Below, piece after piece: positions 20,663 to 32,839 of a stretch of 64,000 nt of DNA. The translations under genes and the position numbers were made by a program. Origin of the DNA: Pseudomonas alcaligenes (lineage in GTDB: Bacteria; Pseudomonadota; Gammaproteobacteria; Pseudomonadales; Pseudomonadaceae); the NCBI RefSeq assembly GCF_041729615.1, contig NZ_CP154874.1, positions 749,001 to 813,000 on the forward strand, in the 5' to 3' direction. Positions within the stretch are counted from its first letter, which is position 1, and the number at the start of each line of letters is the position of its first letter. Below the pieces are notes generated by a model. The model made no database searches, had not been told where the DNA came from, and saw nothing but the letters and a program-made list of their open reading frames with translations.

Positions 20663-21448
20663 TCACGCCTCCCCTTTCTTGAGGTTGGCCAGCAGCGGGC
20701 CGAAGCCGCTCTCGCCGAGCCAGAAATGCAGCAGGTTGTTGACGCCCTTGCTGGTCAGGGTGGCGCCGGCCAGGCCGTCGACCTGGTGGGTGGCCCTGGC
20801 CGACTGCGCATCGACGCTGCCCTTGATGATCTCCACGGCCAGTTGGCCCTGCTCGTCGAACAGGGTCTTGCCGGACCACAGCGCCTTCCACTTCGGGTTG
20901 TCCACTTCGCCGCCGAGACCGGGGGTCTCGCCATGCTGGTAGAAGCCGAAGCCGACCACGGTGTTGAGGTCACCCTTGACGGCGATGAAGCCGTACAGGG
21001 TCGACCACAGGCCGTAGCCGCGCACTGGCAGGATCAGGGTGTCCAGCGCGCCGTCCTTCTCCACCAGGTAGACGGTGGTGAAGTTCTCGCGACGCTTGAT
21101 CGAGGCGATGTCCTGCTCGCCGGACAGGGCCAGGGACAGCTTGGGGTCCTTGGCCGCCTTGAGCGGGTCGAAGCTGGCAGGGTCCTGGGCGTCGCTGAAG
21201 GCGCCCTTGTCCAGGTCCACCACGCGGGCCTGGATGCGCTCGGCGAACAGCGCCTTCACTTCGCGGGCGGACATGCCCGCCTCGCCCAGGCCGGCGATGG
21301 CCAGGATGCTGCGCTGCTTGTCCAGCTGGCGGTTCTCCACCTGCGCAGGCTTGAGCGCCACGGCCGCGCCGGCGACGAACACCGAGCAGACCAGGCACAC
21401 CAGCACCGCGACGGTGAGGGTACGTACAGTCGATTCCTTGTTAGCCAC
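20663..21448 (-). CDS. nqrC: Na+-NQR subunit C (covalent FMN)
   Basis: 261 aa with one N-terminal TM helix (about 10-32) and a periplasmic FMN-binding domain. The flavinylation motif reads [10 protein letters not shown] (224-233), so FMN is expected on Thr230; the usual SGAT is AGAT here. It overlaps nqrB by 8 bases. Confidence 0.97.
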   Translation of the reverse strand: MANKESTVRTLTVAVLVCLVCSVFVAGAAVALKPAQVENRQLDKQRSILAIAGLGEAGMSAREVKALFAERIQARVVDLDKGAFSDAQDPASFDPLKAAKDPKLSLALSGEQDIASIKRRENFTTVYLVEKDGALDTLILPVRGYGLWSTLYGFIAVKGDLNTVVGFGFYQHGETPGLGGEVDNPKWKALWSGKTLFDEQGQLAVEIIKGSVDAQSARATHQVDGLAGATLTSKGVNNLLHFWLGESGFGPLLANLKKGEA

Positions 21449-22649
21449 GGGCGAGCCTCCGCTTGATGTTGGCCTGCACCACGAAGTGGTCGATCAGCGG
21501 TGCACAGAGGTTGGCGAACAGGATCGCCAGCATCATGCCTTCCGGGAAGGCCGGGTTGACCACGCGGATCAGCACCACCATGACGCCGATCAGCGCGCCG
21601 AACAGCCACTTGCCGGTGTTGGTCATGGACGCCGAGACCGGGTCGGTGGCCATGAAGATCATGCCGAAGGCAAAGCCGCCGACCACCAGGTGCCAGTACC
21701 AGGGCATGGCGAACATGGGGTTGCTGTCCGAGCCGATGGCGTTGAACAGGGTGCTCATGGCGATCATGCCGAGCATGACGCCGGAGACGATGCGCCAGGA
21801 GGCGATCTTGGTCAGCAGCAGGAAGGCGCCGCCGATGAAGATGGCCAGGGTGCTGGTTTCGCCCATGGAGCCCTGCTCCAGGCCGATGAAGGCATTCGTC
21901 CAGGTCAGGCCGTTGGCCGCAACCTGCTCCATGCCGCTGGCGGCGGCCACGGACAGGGCGGTGGCGCCGGCATAGCCGTCCACCGCGGTCCACACCATGT
22001 CGCCGGACATGTCCGCCGGGTAGGCGAAGAACAGGAAGGCCCGCCCGACCAGAGCCGGGTTGAGGAAGTTCTTGCCGGTGCCGCCAAACACTTCCTTGCC
22101 GATCACCACGCCGAAGCTGATGCCCAGGGCCACCTGCCACAGCGGGATGTCCGGCGGCAGGGTCAGGGCAAACAGCACGGAGGTGACGAAGAAGCCTTCG
22201 TTGACCTCGTGCCGGCGGATGGAGGCGAACAGCACCTCCCAGAAGCCGCCGACGATGAAGGTGGTCAGGTACACCGGCAGGAAGAAGGCCGCGCCCTGGA
22301 TGAAGTTGTCCCACACACTGGTCGGGTCGAAGCCCGCCAGCGCGCCGATCAGGCCGAAGCGCCAGCCGTCCTGGGCCGCCAGCAGCTCGGCGTTGCCGGC
22401 GAAGATGCTGTTGGCCTGGTAGCCGATGTTCCACATGCCGAAGAACATCGCCGGGAAGGTGCACAGCCACACGGTGATCATCATGCGCTTGAGGTCGATG
22501 CCGTCACGCACGTGGGCGGTGCTCTTGGTCACGCTGCCGGGGCGGTAGAAGAAGGTGTCGACCGCCTCGTACAGGGCGTACCACTTCTCGTACTTGCCGC
22601 CTTGCTCGAAGTTGTGCTCGATCTTGTCGAGGAATTTACGCAAGGACAT
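21441..22649 (-). CDS. nqrB: Na+-NQR subunit B (covalent FMN, Na+ channel)
   Basis: 402-aa polytopic membrane subunit that holds one covalent FMN, riboflavin and the quinone site. Flavinylation motif [10 protein letters not shown] places FMN on Thr230. The N-terminal amphipathic stretch and [16 protein letters not shown] helix match the family. Starts 3 bases after nqrA. Confidence 0.97.
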   Translation of the reverse strand: MSLRKFLDKIEHNFEQGGKYEKWYALYEAVDTFFYRPGSVTKSTAHVRDGIDLKRMMITVWLCTFPAMFFGMWNIGYQANSIFAGNAELLAAQDGWRFGLIGALAGFDPTSVWDNFIQGAAFFLPVYLTTFIVGGFWEVLFASIRRHEVNEGFFVTSVLFALTLPPDIPLWQVALGISFGVVIGKEVFGGTGKNFLNPALVGRAFLFFAYPADMSGDMVWTAVDGYAGATALSVAAASGMEQVAANGLTWTNAFIGLEQGSMGETSTLAIFIGGAFLLLTKIASWRIVSGVMLGMIAMSTLFNAIGSDSNPMFAMPWYWHLVVGGFAFGMIFMATDPVSASMTNTGKWLFGALIGVMVVLIRVVNPAFPEGMMLAILFANLCAPLIDHFVVQANIKRRLARG

Positions 22650-22652
22650 GAA

Positions 22653-24147
<1,495 letters not shown>

Positions 24148-24258
24148 CCAATCGGTCTCAACTTCGACCAGCAAGTCGTAACACCAAGCAACAGCAGCGG
24201 TCTTGACGCTTCGGCCAGGTCGCGCAAAAAAGCGATAAACCCTACAGGAGAATTGTCC

Positions 24259-24819
24259 ATGCGCCGACTCGTGCTTCTGCTCCTGCTGAGCATCGCCACC
24301 ACCAGCCACGCCAACAGCGCGGACCGCCTGCGCGAAGCCGCCTTTGCTGAACGCCAGCAGCAGGCCGGCACCACCCTGGAGCGCAAGAACCAGGCCCTGC
24401 TCACCTACCTGTGGGCCGATGTCTACTCCGCCGCCTATTACACGGAAGCCGGCACCAGCCCCCAGCAGGCCAGCGGCCAGAAGGCCAACCAGCGCCTGGA
24501 GCTGTACTACTACCGCGACATCGCCCGCGCGGATGTGATCAAGGCCGCCTGGGTCACCCTGGAGCGCCAGCACCCAGCGGCCCGGCTGGACGCCCTGCGC
24601 CCGATGATCGACGCGCTGCACGCCAGCTTCCGCGACATCCGCCCCGGCGACCGCTACGCCCTGAGCTACGCCCCGGGAGCCGGGCTGAGCCTGGAGATCA
24701 ACGGCAGCCGCGCCTTCCACAGCGACAGCGACGAGCTGGCCAGCGCCTACCTGGGCATCTGGCTGGCACCGAACGGCCTGTCCGACGAACTGCGCGAGCA
24801 GTTGCTGGCCGAACGCTGA
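24259..24819 (+). CDS. Chalcone isomerase-fold exported protein
   Basis: 186 aa with a signal peptide (MRRLVLLLLLSIATTSHANS). The mature protein matches the bacterial chalcone-isomerase-like domain pattern: LWADVYSAAYYTEAG, RLELYYYRDIARADVIKAAW and a GLSDELREQLL tail (DELREQLLG-type ending). These bacterial proteins are not known flavonoid enzymes; fatty-acid binding has been proposed. The ATG at 24259 has AGGAG 8 bases upstream. Confidence 0.82.
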   Translation: MRRLVLLLLLSIATTSHANSADRLREAAFAERQQQAGTTLERKNQALLTYLWADVYSAAYYTEAGTSPQQASGQKANQRLELYYYRDIARADVIKAAWVTLERQHPAARLDALRPMIDALHASFRDIRPGDRYALSYAPGAGLSLEINGSRAFHSDSDELASAYLGIWLAPNGLSDELREQLLAER

Positions 24820-24824
24820 AAAAC

Positions 24825-24850
24825 AAAACGGGAGCCGAAGCTCCCGTTTT
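24825..24850. terminator. Bidirectional terminator before the GAPDH gene end
   Basis: AAAACGGGAGC/GCTCCCGTTTT, 11-bp stem with a CGAA loop; works for the CHI-like gene (plus) and for GAPDH (minus). Confidence 0.93.
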
Positions 24851-24867
24851 GCATCCTGCCCTGGCGC

Positions 24868-26316
24868 TTAGTACGGGAAGGCCGGCGGGTTGACCCCAGC
24901 CATGTCTTCCATCACACGCACGACCTGGCAGCTGTAGCCGAACTCGTTGTCGTACCACACGTACAGCACGACGCGGTTGTCGTTGGCGATGGTGGCTTCG
25001 GCATCGACCACACCGGCGTGGCGCGAGCCGACGAAGTCGGTGGACACCACTTCCTGCGAATTGACGAAGTCGATCTGCTTCTGCAGCTCGGAGTGCATGG
25101 CCATCTGGCGCAGGTACTCGTTGATCTCTTCGCGGGTGGTGGCCTTTTCCAGGTTCAGGTTGAGGATGGCCATGGACACGTTCGGCGTCGGCACGCGGAT
25201 GGCGTTGCCGGTCAGCTTGCCCTTCAGCACCGGCAGGGCCTTGGCGGCAGCGGTGGCGGCACCGGTCTCGGTGATCACCATGTTCAGCGCGGCACTGCGG
25301 CCACGACGACTGCCCTTGTGGAAGTTGTCGATCAGGTTCTGGTCATTGGTGTACGAGTGAACGGTCTCGACGTGGCCGTTGACGATGCCGTACTTGTCAT
25401 TCACGGCCTTCAGCACCGGCACGATGGCGTTGGTGGTGCAGGAGGCGGCGGAGATGATCTTGTCGTCGGCGGTGATGTCACCATGGTTGATGCCATGCAC
25501 GATGTTCTTCAGCGCGCCCTTGCCCGGCGCGGTCAGCACCACGCGGTCGATGCCCGGGCACTTCAGGTGCTGGCCCAGGCCTTCGGCGTCACGCCACTTG
25601 CCGGTGTTGTCCACCAGCAGGGCGTTCTTGATGCCGTACTGGGTGTAGTCGATGGACGCCGGGTCGTTGGAGTAGATGACCTGGATCAGGTTGCCGTTGG
25701 CGGTCAGGGTGTTGTTGGCTTCGTCGATGGTGATGGTGCCGTCGAACGGGCCGTGCACGGAATCGCGACGCAGCAGGCTGGCGCGCTTGACCAGGTCGTT
25801 CTCGGCGCCCTTGCGCACGACGATGGCGCGCAGGCGCAGGCCGTCGCCACCACCGGTCTTCTCGATCAGGATGCGCGCCAGCAGGCGGCCGATGCGGCCG
25901 AAGCCGTACAGCACGACGTCGGTGCCTTCGCGGCCGGCGCCGTTCTGCTTGCCAGCCACGTCGGCCAGCTCGTCCTTAGTGAACTGCTCGATGCTGCGAC
26001 CGGCGCCTTCGGCCTTGAACTTGGCGACCATCTTGCCCAGGTCCACGGAAGCGGCGCCCAGCTTGAGCTCGCTCATGGTCTTGAGGATGGGGAAGGTGTC
26101 ATGCACGGACAGTTCGTTCTCGCCGTCCAGACGGTGACGGGCGAAACGGTGGGCCTTGAGGATATCGATCACCGAGCGGTTGATCAGGCCACGGCCGTAG
26201 ATCGAGGTCACGACGTTGTTGTTGCGGTAGAGCTGGCCGATCAACGGAATCATCGCTTCCGCGAGGGCTTCACGGTCGATCCACTCACCGAGACACTGGT
26301 CGGGCTTCTGAGTCAC
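24868..26316 (-). CDS. Glyceraldehyde-3-phosphate dehydrogenase with long N-terminal extension
   Basis: About 482 aa, versus about 335 for ordinary GAPDH. Residues about 1-125 form an extra helical domain, then the NAD-binding start DVVLYGFGRIGRLLAR and catalytic SAASCTTNAIVP with the active Cys near residue 300, and WYDNEFGYSCQVVRVMEDM at the end. It corresponds to the second Pseudomonas GAPDH beside mfd. Start: I favour GTG at 26316 (MTQKPDQCLGEW), because GGAAGG lies 8 bases upstream on the minus strand; an ATG six codons earlier (26334) has no such site. Cofactor preference and direction are not deducible here. Confidence 0.92.
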   Translation of the reverse strand: MTQKPDQCLGEWIDREALAEAMIPLIGQLYRNNNVVTSIYGRGLINRSVIDILKAHRFARHRLDGENELSVHDTFPILKTMSELKLGAASVDLGKMVAKFKAEGAGRSIEQFTKDELADVAGKQNGAGREGTDVVLYGFGRIGRLLARILIEKTGGGDGLRLRAIVVRKGAENDLVKRASLLRRDSVHGPFDGTITIDEANNTLTANGNLIQVIYSNDPASIDYTQYGIKNALLVDNTGKWRDAEGLGQHLKCPGIDRVVLTAPGKGALKNIVHGINHGDITADDKIISAASCTTNAIVPVLKAVNDKYGIVNGHVETVHSYTNDQNLIDNFHKGSRRGRSAALNMVITETGAATAAAKALPVLKGKLTGNAIRVPTPNVSMAILNLNLEKATTREEINEYLRQMAMHSELQKQIDFVNSQEVVSTDFVGSRHAGVVDAEATIANDNRVVLYVWYDNEFGYSCQVVRVMEDMAGVNPPAFPY

Positions 26317-26467
26317 GAGCAATACCTTCCACATGTAGGGGCTGAAAAAAGGGGCTACATGATATGCCTTGGCTCAGCCCCGAGCAATGCGCGCCTGTCG
26401 CCACTGACAGCCGCCACCTCGCCTCGCTACAATCGCCCCCTTCTTTTCGCCTGGGGCCGCGACACCC

Positions 26468-29400
26468 GTGTCCGTACTGCAACTGCCGAAACTGCCCGGC
26501 GCCGCCGGCAAACAGCACTGGGGCAACCTGCCCGGCGCCGCGCTGAGCCTGGCCATCGCCGAGGCGGCAAGCGCCGCCAAACGCTTCACCCTGCTGCTGA
26601 CCGCTGACAGCCAGAGCGCCGAACGCCTGCAGGAAGAGCTGGCGTTCTTCGCCCCGGACCTGCCGGTGCTGCACTTCCCGGACTGGGAAACCCTGCCCTA
26701 CGACGTCTTCTCGCCGCACCAGGACATCATCTCCCAGCGCATCGCCACCCTCTATCGCCTGCCGGAGATCAAACACGGCGTGCTGGTGGTGCCGATCGCC
26801 ACTGCCCTGCACCACCTGGCGCCGACCCGTTTCCTGCTTGGCTCGGGCCTGTTGCTGGACGTCGGCCAGAAGCTCGACGTCGAGGAGATGCGCGCCCGTC
26901 TGGAAGCCGCCGGCTACCGCTGCGTGGACACCGTCTACGAGCATGGCGAGTTCGCCGTGCGCGGCGCGCTGATCGACCTGTTCCCCATGGGCAGCGAGAC
27001 GCCCTACCGCATCGACCTGTTCGACGACGAGATCGAGACCCTGCGCACCTTCGACCCGGAGACCCAGCGCTCGGTGGACAAGGTGGAGTCGATCCGTCTG
27101 CTGCCGGCCCGCGAGTTTCCCCTGGAGAAGAAAGCCGTCACCGATTTCCGCGGGCGCTTCCGCGAGCGCTTCGACGTCGACTTCCGCCGCTGCCCGATCT
27201 ACCAGGACCTGGCCTCGGGCATCACCCCGGCCGGCATCGAGTACTACCTGCCGCTGTTCTTCGAGGAGACCGGCACCCTGTTCGACTACCTGCCGGGCGA
27301 CACGCAGGTGTTCTCCCTGCCGGGCATCGAGCAGGCCGCCGAGCAGTTCTGGCTGGATGCGCGCAACCGTTACGAGGACCGCCGCGTCGACCCCGAGCGC
27401 CCGCTGCTGCCGCCGGCCGACATCTTCCTGCCGGTGGAGGACTGCTTCGCCCGCCTGAAGCACTGGCCACGCGTGGTGGTCAGCCATGAGGACGTGGAAG
27501 TCGGCGTCGGTCGCGAGCGTTTCGACGCCCGCCCCCTGCCCGACCTGGCGATCCAGGCCAAGGCCAGCGAGCCGCTGGCCGCCCTGCGCCGCTTTATCGA
27601 GGAATATCCAGGCCGCGTGCTGTTCTGCGCCGAATCCGCCGGCCGTCGCGAGGTACTGCTGGAGCTGCTCGCCCGCCTCAAGCTCAAGCCGCTGGAAGTG
27701 GCCAACTGGCACGAGTTCACCGCCAGCCGCGAGCGTCTGGCCATCTGTATCGCACCGCTGGACGAGGGCCTGCTGCTCGACGACCTGGCCCTGGTCGCCG
27801 AGAGCCCGCTGTTCGGCCAACGGGTGATGCAGCGCCGCCGCCGCGAGAAATCGCGCGACGGTGGCGACAACGTGATCAAGAACCTCACCGAGCTGCGCGA
27901 AGGCGCGCCGGTGGTGCACATCGACCACGGCGTGGGCCGCTACCTGGGCCTGGTGACCATGGAGTTCGACGGCCAGGCCGCCGAGTTCCTCGCCCTGATG
28001 TACGCCGAGGAAGCCAAGCTCTACGTGCCGGTGGCCAACCTGCACCTGATCGCCCGCTACACCGGCAGCGACGATGCCCTGGCGCCGCTGCACCGTCTGG
28101 GCTCGGAAACCTGGCAGAAGGCCAAGCGCAAGGCCGCCGAGCAGGTGCGCGATGTGGCGGCGGAATTGCTCGATATCTACGCCCGCCGCGCCGCCCGCGA
28201 GGGCTATGCGTTCAAGGACCCGGCCGCCGACTACGCCACCTTCAGCGCCGGCTTCCCCTTCGAGGAGACGCCGGACCAGCAGGCCGCCATCGACGCGGTA
28301 CGCGAGGACATGCTGGCCGGCAAGCCGATGGACCGCCTGGTGTGCGGCGACGTCGGCTTCGGCAAGACCGAGGTGGCCATGCGCGCCGCCTTCATCGCCG
28401 TACACAGCGGCAAGCAGGTGGCGGTGCTGGTGCCCACCACCCTGCTCGCCCAGCAGCACTACAACAGCTTCCGCGACCGCTTCGCCGACTGGCCGGTGAC
28501 GGTCGAGGTGATGAGCCGCTTCAAGACCGCCAAGGAAGTCAACGAGGCGGTGGCCAGGCTGGCCGAAGGCAAGATCGACATCGTTATCGGCACACACAAG
28601 CTGCTGCAGGACGACGTGAAGTTCCACAACCTCGGCCTGGTGATCATCGACGAGGAGCACCGCTTCGGCGTGCGCCAGAAGGAGCAGCTCAAGGCCCTGC
28701 GCAGCGAAGTGGATATCCTCACCCTCACCGCCACGCCGATTCCGCGCACCCTGAACATGGCGGTGTCGGGCATGCGCGACCTGTCGATCATCGCCACCCC
28801 GCCGGCGCGGCGCCTGTCGGTGCGCACCTTCGTCATGGAGCAGCACGACTCGGTGATCAAGGAAGCGCTGCTGCGCGAACTGCTGCGCGGTGGCCAGGTG
28901 TACTACCTGCACAACGACGTGAAGACCATCGAGAAGTGCGCCGCCGACCTGCAGGCCCTGGTGCCCGAGGCGCGCGTCGGCATCGGCCACGGGCAGATGC
29001 ACGAACGCGACCTGGAACGGGTGATGAGCGACTTCTACCACAAGCGCTTCAACGTGCTGGTGGCCTCGACCATCATCGAGACCGGCATCGACGTGCCCAG
29101 CGCCAACACCATCCTCATCGAGCGCGCCGACAAGTTCGGCCTGGCCCAGCTGCACCAGCTGCGCGGCCGCGTCGGCCGCAGCCACCACCAGGCCTACGCC
29201 TACCTGCTGACGCCGCCGCGCAAGGGCATGACCGAAGACGCGCAGAAGCGCCTGGAAGCCATCGCCAATGCCCAGGACCTCGGCGCCGGCTTCGTCCTGG
29301 CCACCCACGACCTGGAAATCCGCGGCGCTGGCGAACTGCTCGGCGACGGCCAGAGCGGGCAGATCCAGGCGGTCGGCTTCACCCTCTACATGGAAATGCT

Positions 29401-29908
29401 GGAACGGGCCGTCAAAGCCATCCGCAAGGGCGAGCAGCCCAACCTGGAGCAACCGCTGGGGGGCGGCACCGAGGTCAACCTGCGGGTGCCGGCGCTGATC
29501 CCCGACGACTACCTGCCGGACGTGCACAGCCGTCTGATCCTCTACAAGCGCATCGCCTCGGCCGCCGACGAGGACGCCCTGAAGGAGCTGCAGGTAGAGA
29601 TGATCGATCGCTTCGGCCTGCTGCCGGAGCCGACCAAGAACCTGATGCGCCTGACCCTGCTCAAGCTGCAGGCGGAGAAGCTCGGCATCCGCAAGATCGA
29701 CGCCGGCCCCCAGGGCGGGCGCATCGAGTTCGCCGCCAACACCTGCGTCGACCCGCTGACCCTGATCAAGCTGATCCAGAGCGCGCCGGCTCGCTACAAA
29801 TTCGAGGGCGCCACCCTGTTCAAGCTCCAGGTGCCCATGGAGCGCCCGGAAGAACGCTTCAATACCCTGGAGGCGCTGCTGGAGCGCCTCGCCCCGCAAT
29901 CCGCCTGA
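26468..29908 (+). CDS. mfd: Transcription-repair coupling factor
   Basis: 1146-aa ATP-dependent translocase that removes RNA polymerase stalled at DNA damage and recruits UvrA. Domains in order: UvrB-like N-terminal region (1-350), RNA-polymerase-interacting CarD-like domain (about 470-560, VVHIDHGVGRYLGLV), RecG-like motor with Walker A GDVGFGKTEVAMRAA and DEEHRFG, helicase C region with TIIETGIDVPSANT, and the TRCF C-terminal domain. GTG start at 26468 gives the family MSVLQLPKLP N terminus. Divergent from the GAPDH gene. Confidence 0.97.
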   Translation: MSVLQLPKLPGAAGKQHWGNLPGAALSLAIAEAASAAKRFTLLLTADSQSAERLQEELAFFAPDLPVLHFPDWETLPYDVFSPHQDIISQRIATLYRLPEIKHGVLVVPIATALHHLAPTRFLLGSGLLLDVGQKLDVEEMRARLEAAGYRCVDTVYEHGEFAVRGALIDLFPMGSETPYRIDLFDDEIETLRTFDPETQRSVDKVESIRLLPAREFPLEKKAVTDFRGRFRERFDVDFRRCPIYQDLASGITPAGIEYYLPLFFEETGTLFDYLPGDTQVFSLPGIEQAAEQFWLDARNRYEDRRVDPERPLLPPADIFLPVEDCFARLKHWPRVVVSHEDVEVGVGRERFDARPLPDLAIQAKASEPLAALRRFIEEYPGRVLFCAESAGRREVLLELLARLKLKPLEVANWHEFTASRERLAICIAPLDEGLLLDDLALVAESPLFGQRVMQRRRREKSRDGGDNVIKNLTELREGAPVVHIDHGVGRYLGLVTMEFDGQAAEFLALMYAEEAKLYVPVANLHLIARYTGSDDALAPLHRLGSETWQKAKRKAAEQVRDVAAELLDIYARRAAREGYAFKDPAADYATFSAGFPFEETPDQQAAIDAVREDMLAGKPMDRLVCGDVGFGKTEVAMRAAFIAVHSGKQVAVLVPTTLLAQQHYNSFRDRFADWPVTVEVMSRFKTAKEVNEAVARLAEGKIDIVIGTHKLLQDDVKFHNLGLVIIDEEHRFGVRQKEQLKALRSEVDILTLTATPIPRTLNMAVSGMRDLSIIATPPARRLSVRTFVMEQHDSVIKEALLRELLRGGQVYYLHNDVKTIEKCAADLQALVPEARVGIGHGQMHERDLERVMSDFYHKRFNVLVASTIIETGIDVPSANTILIERADKFGLAQLHQLRGRVGRSHHQAYAYLLTPPRKGMTEDAQKRLEAIANAQDLGAGFVLATHDLEIRGAGELLGDGQSGQIQAVGFTLYMEMLERAVKAIRKGEQPNLEQPLGGGTEVNLRVPALIPDDYLPDVHSRLILYKRIASAADEDALKELQVEMIDRFGLLPEPTKNLMRLTLLKLQAEKLGIRKIDAGPQGGRIEFAANTCVDPLTLIKLIQSAPARYKFEGATLFKLQVPMERPEERFNTLEALLERLAPQSA

Positions 29909-29920
29909 AAGGACTGACCC

Positions 29921-30445
29921 ATGCGCGTGCTTCGCCCTCTCCTCCTGCTGCTCTGCCTGCTGGCCCCGCAGGCCTTCGCCGACGGCCTGTTCCAGATCGA
30001 AGTGATCGTCTTCCGCCAGGCCGGCGAGGCCCTCTCCTCCAGCCAGCCGGCGCCGGATGACTGGGCCGTGGGCGCCAGCCCCATCGCCGGCAACGAGCGC
30101 GGCACCGCGCTGAACGATGAGGCCGCCAAGCTCAACCCGGGCAACGGCTACCAGGTGTTGCTGCACAAGGCCTGGGCGCAGAACCTGACCGCCGCGCCGA
30201 GCAAGGCAGCACTGAGCACCGGTGACGAGCAGTTCGGCCACTTCCCGGTGGAGGGCGTGGTGTCCTTGAGCGAACAGCAGCGCCTGGTCGACCTCGAGGC
30301 CGACTTCTGGATCAACCGCTTCGACGCCGACGGCCTGCTCACCGGCAGCGAGCGCGTGCGGCAAAAGACCCGCCTCAAGCTGAACGAGCTGACCTACCTG
30401 GACAACGGCGGCCTCGGCGTGCTGGTGAAAGTCACCCAGCCCTGA
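29921..30445 (+). CDS. csiV: CsiV-family exported protein
   Basis: 174 aa with signal peptide (MRVLRPLLLLLCLLAPQAFA). The mature protein begins DGLFQIEVIVFRQ and contains SEQQRLVDLEADFWIN and KTRLKLNELTYLDNGGLGVLV, the pattern of CsiV proteins, first described in Acinetobacter as partners of a peptidoglycan-binding system. It follows mfd by 12 bases and is probably co-transcribed. Confidence 0.8.
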   Translation: MRVLRPLLLLLCLLAPQAFADGLFQIEVIVFRQAGEALSSSQPAPDDWAVGASPIAGNERGTALNDEAAKLNPGNGYQVLLHKAWAQNLTAAPSKAALSTGDEQFGHFPVEGVVSLSEQQRLVDLEADFWINRFDADGLLTGSERVRQKTRLKLNELTYLDNGGLGVLVKVTQP

Positions 30446-30460
30446 TTGCGCCGCCCCATG

Positions 30461-30489
30461 AAAAAAGCCCCGCAGTGCAGGGCTTTTTT
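30461..30489. terminator. Bidirectional terminator after csiV / after the MTI phosphorylase gene
   Basis: AAAAAAGCCC and GGGCTTTTTT arms with a 9-base loop, the loop-side GC pairs extending the stem; works on both strands. Confidence 0.9.
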
Positions 30490-30505
30490 ATTCCGGCCTG
30501 ATGAC

Positions 30506-31252
<747 letters not shown>

Positions 31253-31256
31253 TTAA

Positions 31257-32264
31257 TCAGTCGATCAGCTGCGCGGCGCGCAGCGCGGCAACGGCCTGCA
31301 GCCAGCGCGGCTGCTCGCGGTAGTCGGTACGGGCGAAGCCACGCCCGCGCATACGCGCCAGGCCCTTGGGCGGCTGCACCTTGAGGCGCTGCAGGGCGCC
31401 GAGGGCCAGCTCGGCCGAGGCGCGGTCGTTGCACACCAGGCCCATGTCGCAGCCGGCGCTCAGCGCCGCCTCGATACGGCTGGCGGCATCGCCCACCACA
31501 TGGGCGCCAGCCATGGACAGGTCGTCGCTGAAGATCACGCCGTCGAAGCCCAGCTCGCCGCGCAGGATGTCCTGCAGCCAGCGCCGCGAGAATCCGGCCG
31601 GGCCGGCGTCCACCTGCGGGTAGATGACATGCGCCGGCATCACCGCCGCCAGCTGCTGGCTCAAACGCTGGAACGGGATCAGGTCCCTGGCACGGATCTC
31701 GTCCAGGCTGCGTTCGTCCACCGGGATGGCCACGTGCGAATCGGCCTCGGCCCAGCCGTGGCCGGGGAAGTGCTTGCCGGTGGCGGCCATCCCCGCCGCG
31801 TCCATACCGCGGATGAAGGCGCCGGCCAGGCGCGTGGCCAGCTCGGCATCGCGCTCGAAGCTGCGGCTGCCGACTACGGCGCTGCGCTGGTGGTCGAGAT
31901 CCAGCACCGGGGCGAAGCTGAGGTCCAGGCCCACGGCCAGCACCTCGGTGGCCATCAGCCAGCCGCAGTGCTCGGCCAGCTGCTCGGCGTTGTCGTTGTC
32001 GGCCAGGGCACGCATGGCCGGCAGGCGCACGAAACCGTTGCGCAGGCGCTGCACGCGGCCGCCTTCCTGGTCCACCGCCAGCAAGAGGTCGGGGCGTACG
32101 GCGCGAATGGACGCGCACAGCTCGCGCACCTGGCGCGGATCTTCGATATTGCGGGCGAACAGGATCAGGCCGCCCACCTCGGGCTGGCGAAGAATCCGGC
32201 GGTCCTCGGCGGTCAGCCAGGTACCGTGGATGTCCAGCATCAGGGAACCAAACAGGGTCGTCAC
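31257..32264 (-). CDS. nagZ: Beta-N-acetylhexosaminidase
   Basis: 335-aa GH3-family cytosolic enzyme that releases GlcNAc from anhydromuropeptides during cell-wall recycling; its products feed AmpR-type beta-lactamase control. The signature KHFPGHGWAEADSHVAIP is intact, with the catalytic His/Asp loop, and IFSDDLSMAGA holds the nucleophile Asp. GTG start at 32264 has AAGGA about 7 bases upstream. Confidence 0.96.
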   Translation of the reverse strand: MTTLFGSLMLDIHGTWLTAEDRRILRQPEVGGLILFARNIEDPRQVRELCASIRAVRPDLLLAVDQEGGRVQRLRNGFVRLPAMRALADNDNAEQLAEHCGWLMATEVLAVGLDLSFAPVLDLDHQRSAVVGSRSFERDAELATRLAGAFIRGMDAAGMAATGKHFPGHGWAEADSHVAIPVDERSLDEIRARDLIPFQRLSQQLAAVMPAHVIYPQVDAGPAGFSRRWLQDILRGELGFDGVIFSDDLSMAGAHVVGDAASRIEAALSAGCDMGLVCNDRASAELALGALQRLKVQPPKGLARMRGRGFARTDYREQPRWLQAVAALRAAQLID

Positions 32265-32274
32265 AGAGAAGTCC

Positions 32275-32799
32275 TTAAACGAGATCGGCCGTGGCCCACT
32301 GCGGGCACGGCGCTTCGTCGATCATCACCGCGCAGTGAGACGGCACGCGGGGAAAGAGGTTCAACAGATCGGCGTTGCGCAGACGCACACAGCCGTGCGA
32401 CAGCGGCACACCCATGGGCTGATTGTCCGGCGTGCCGTGCAGATAGATGTAGCGGCGAAAGGTATCGACCTGCCCTAGCCGGTTGAAGCCCGGCTCGCAA
32501 CCGCTGAGCCAGAGGATGCGGGTAAGAATCCAGTCGCGACCGGGGAACTGCGCATCCAGCGCCTCCGACCAGACTTCGCCGGTCCAGCGTCGCCCGCGCA
32601 GCACGGCGCCCTCGGGCAGGCCTTCGCCGATCTTCGCGCGCACCTGATGGCGACCACGCGGCGTGCAGTTGGAGCCACTGCGCTCGCCGGCACCGTTCAG
32701 TGCGGTGGAAACCGGCAGGCGCACGACCAACTGCCCGTCGGCAAAGCCGTACAGGCGCTGATCGGCAATGGAGATGTGCAGGAAATCGAGCGGGCGCAT
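32275..32799 (-). CDS. L,D-transpeptidase (YkuD) domain protein lacking a signal peptide
   Basis: 174 aa. The YkuD active site is complete: His121 (HGTPDN), His135, catalytic Cys137 and Arg139 in SHGCVRL. Such enzymes cross-link peptidoglycan through 3-3 bonds or cleave tetrapeptide tails. The N terminus MRPLDFLHISIADQRLYGF runs straight into the domain and shows no export signal, which is unusual for a wall enzyme. Lies between psrA and nagZ on the same strand, 10 bases before nagZ, hinting at cytosolic muropeptide recycling. Confidence 0.9.
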   Translation of the reverse strand: MRPLDFLHISIADQRLYGFADGQLVVRLPVSTALNGAGERSGSNCTPRGRHQVRAKIGEGLPEGAVLRGRRWTGEVWSEALDAQFPGRDWILTRILWLSGCEPGFNRLGQVDTFRRYIYLHGTPDNQPMGVPLSHGCVRLRNADLLNLFPRVPSHCAVMIDEAPCPQWATADLV

Positions 32800-32839
32800 G
32801 GGCCGCTAGCTTAGCCCATCGGCCCGCTTGGGCACAGCG

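Noticed and set aside
24259..24819. Calling the protein a true chalcone isomerase enzyme
   Set aside because: Only the fold family is supported; bacterial members with signal peptides lack evidence for flavonoid chemistry.
26285..30364. Very long open frame (about 1359 codons) on the minus strand opposite mfd and csiV
   Set aside because: Mirror of high-GC codon bias; composition is Gln/His/Ala-rich with no family motif, while mfd on the plus strand is unmistakable.
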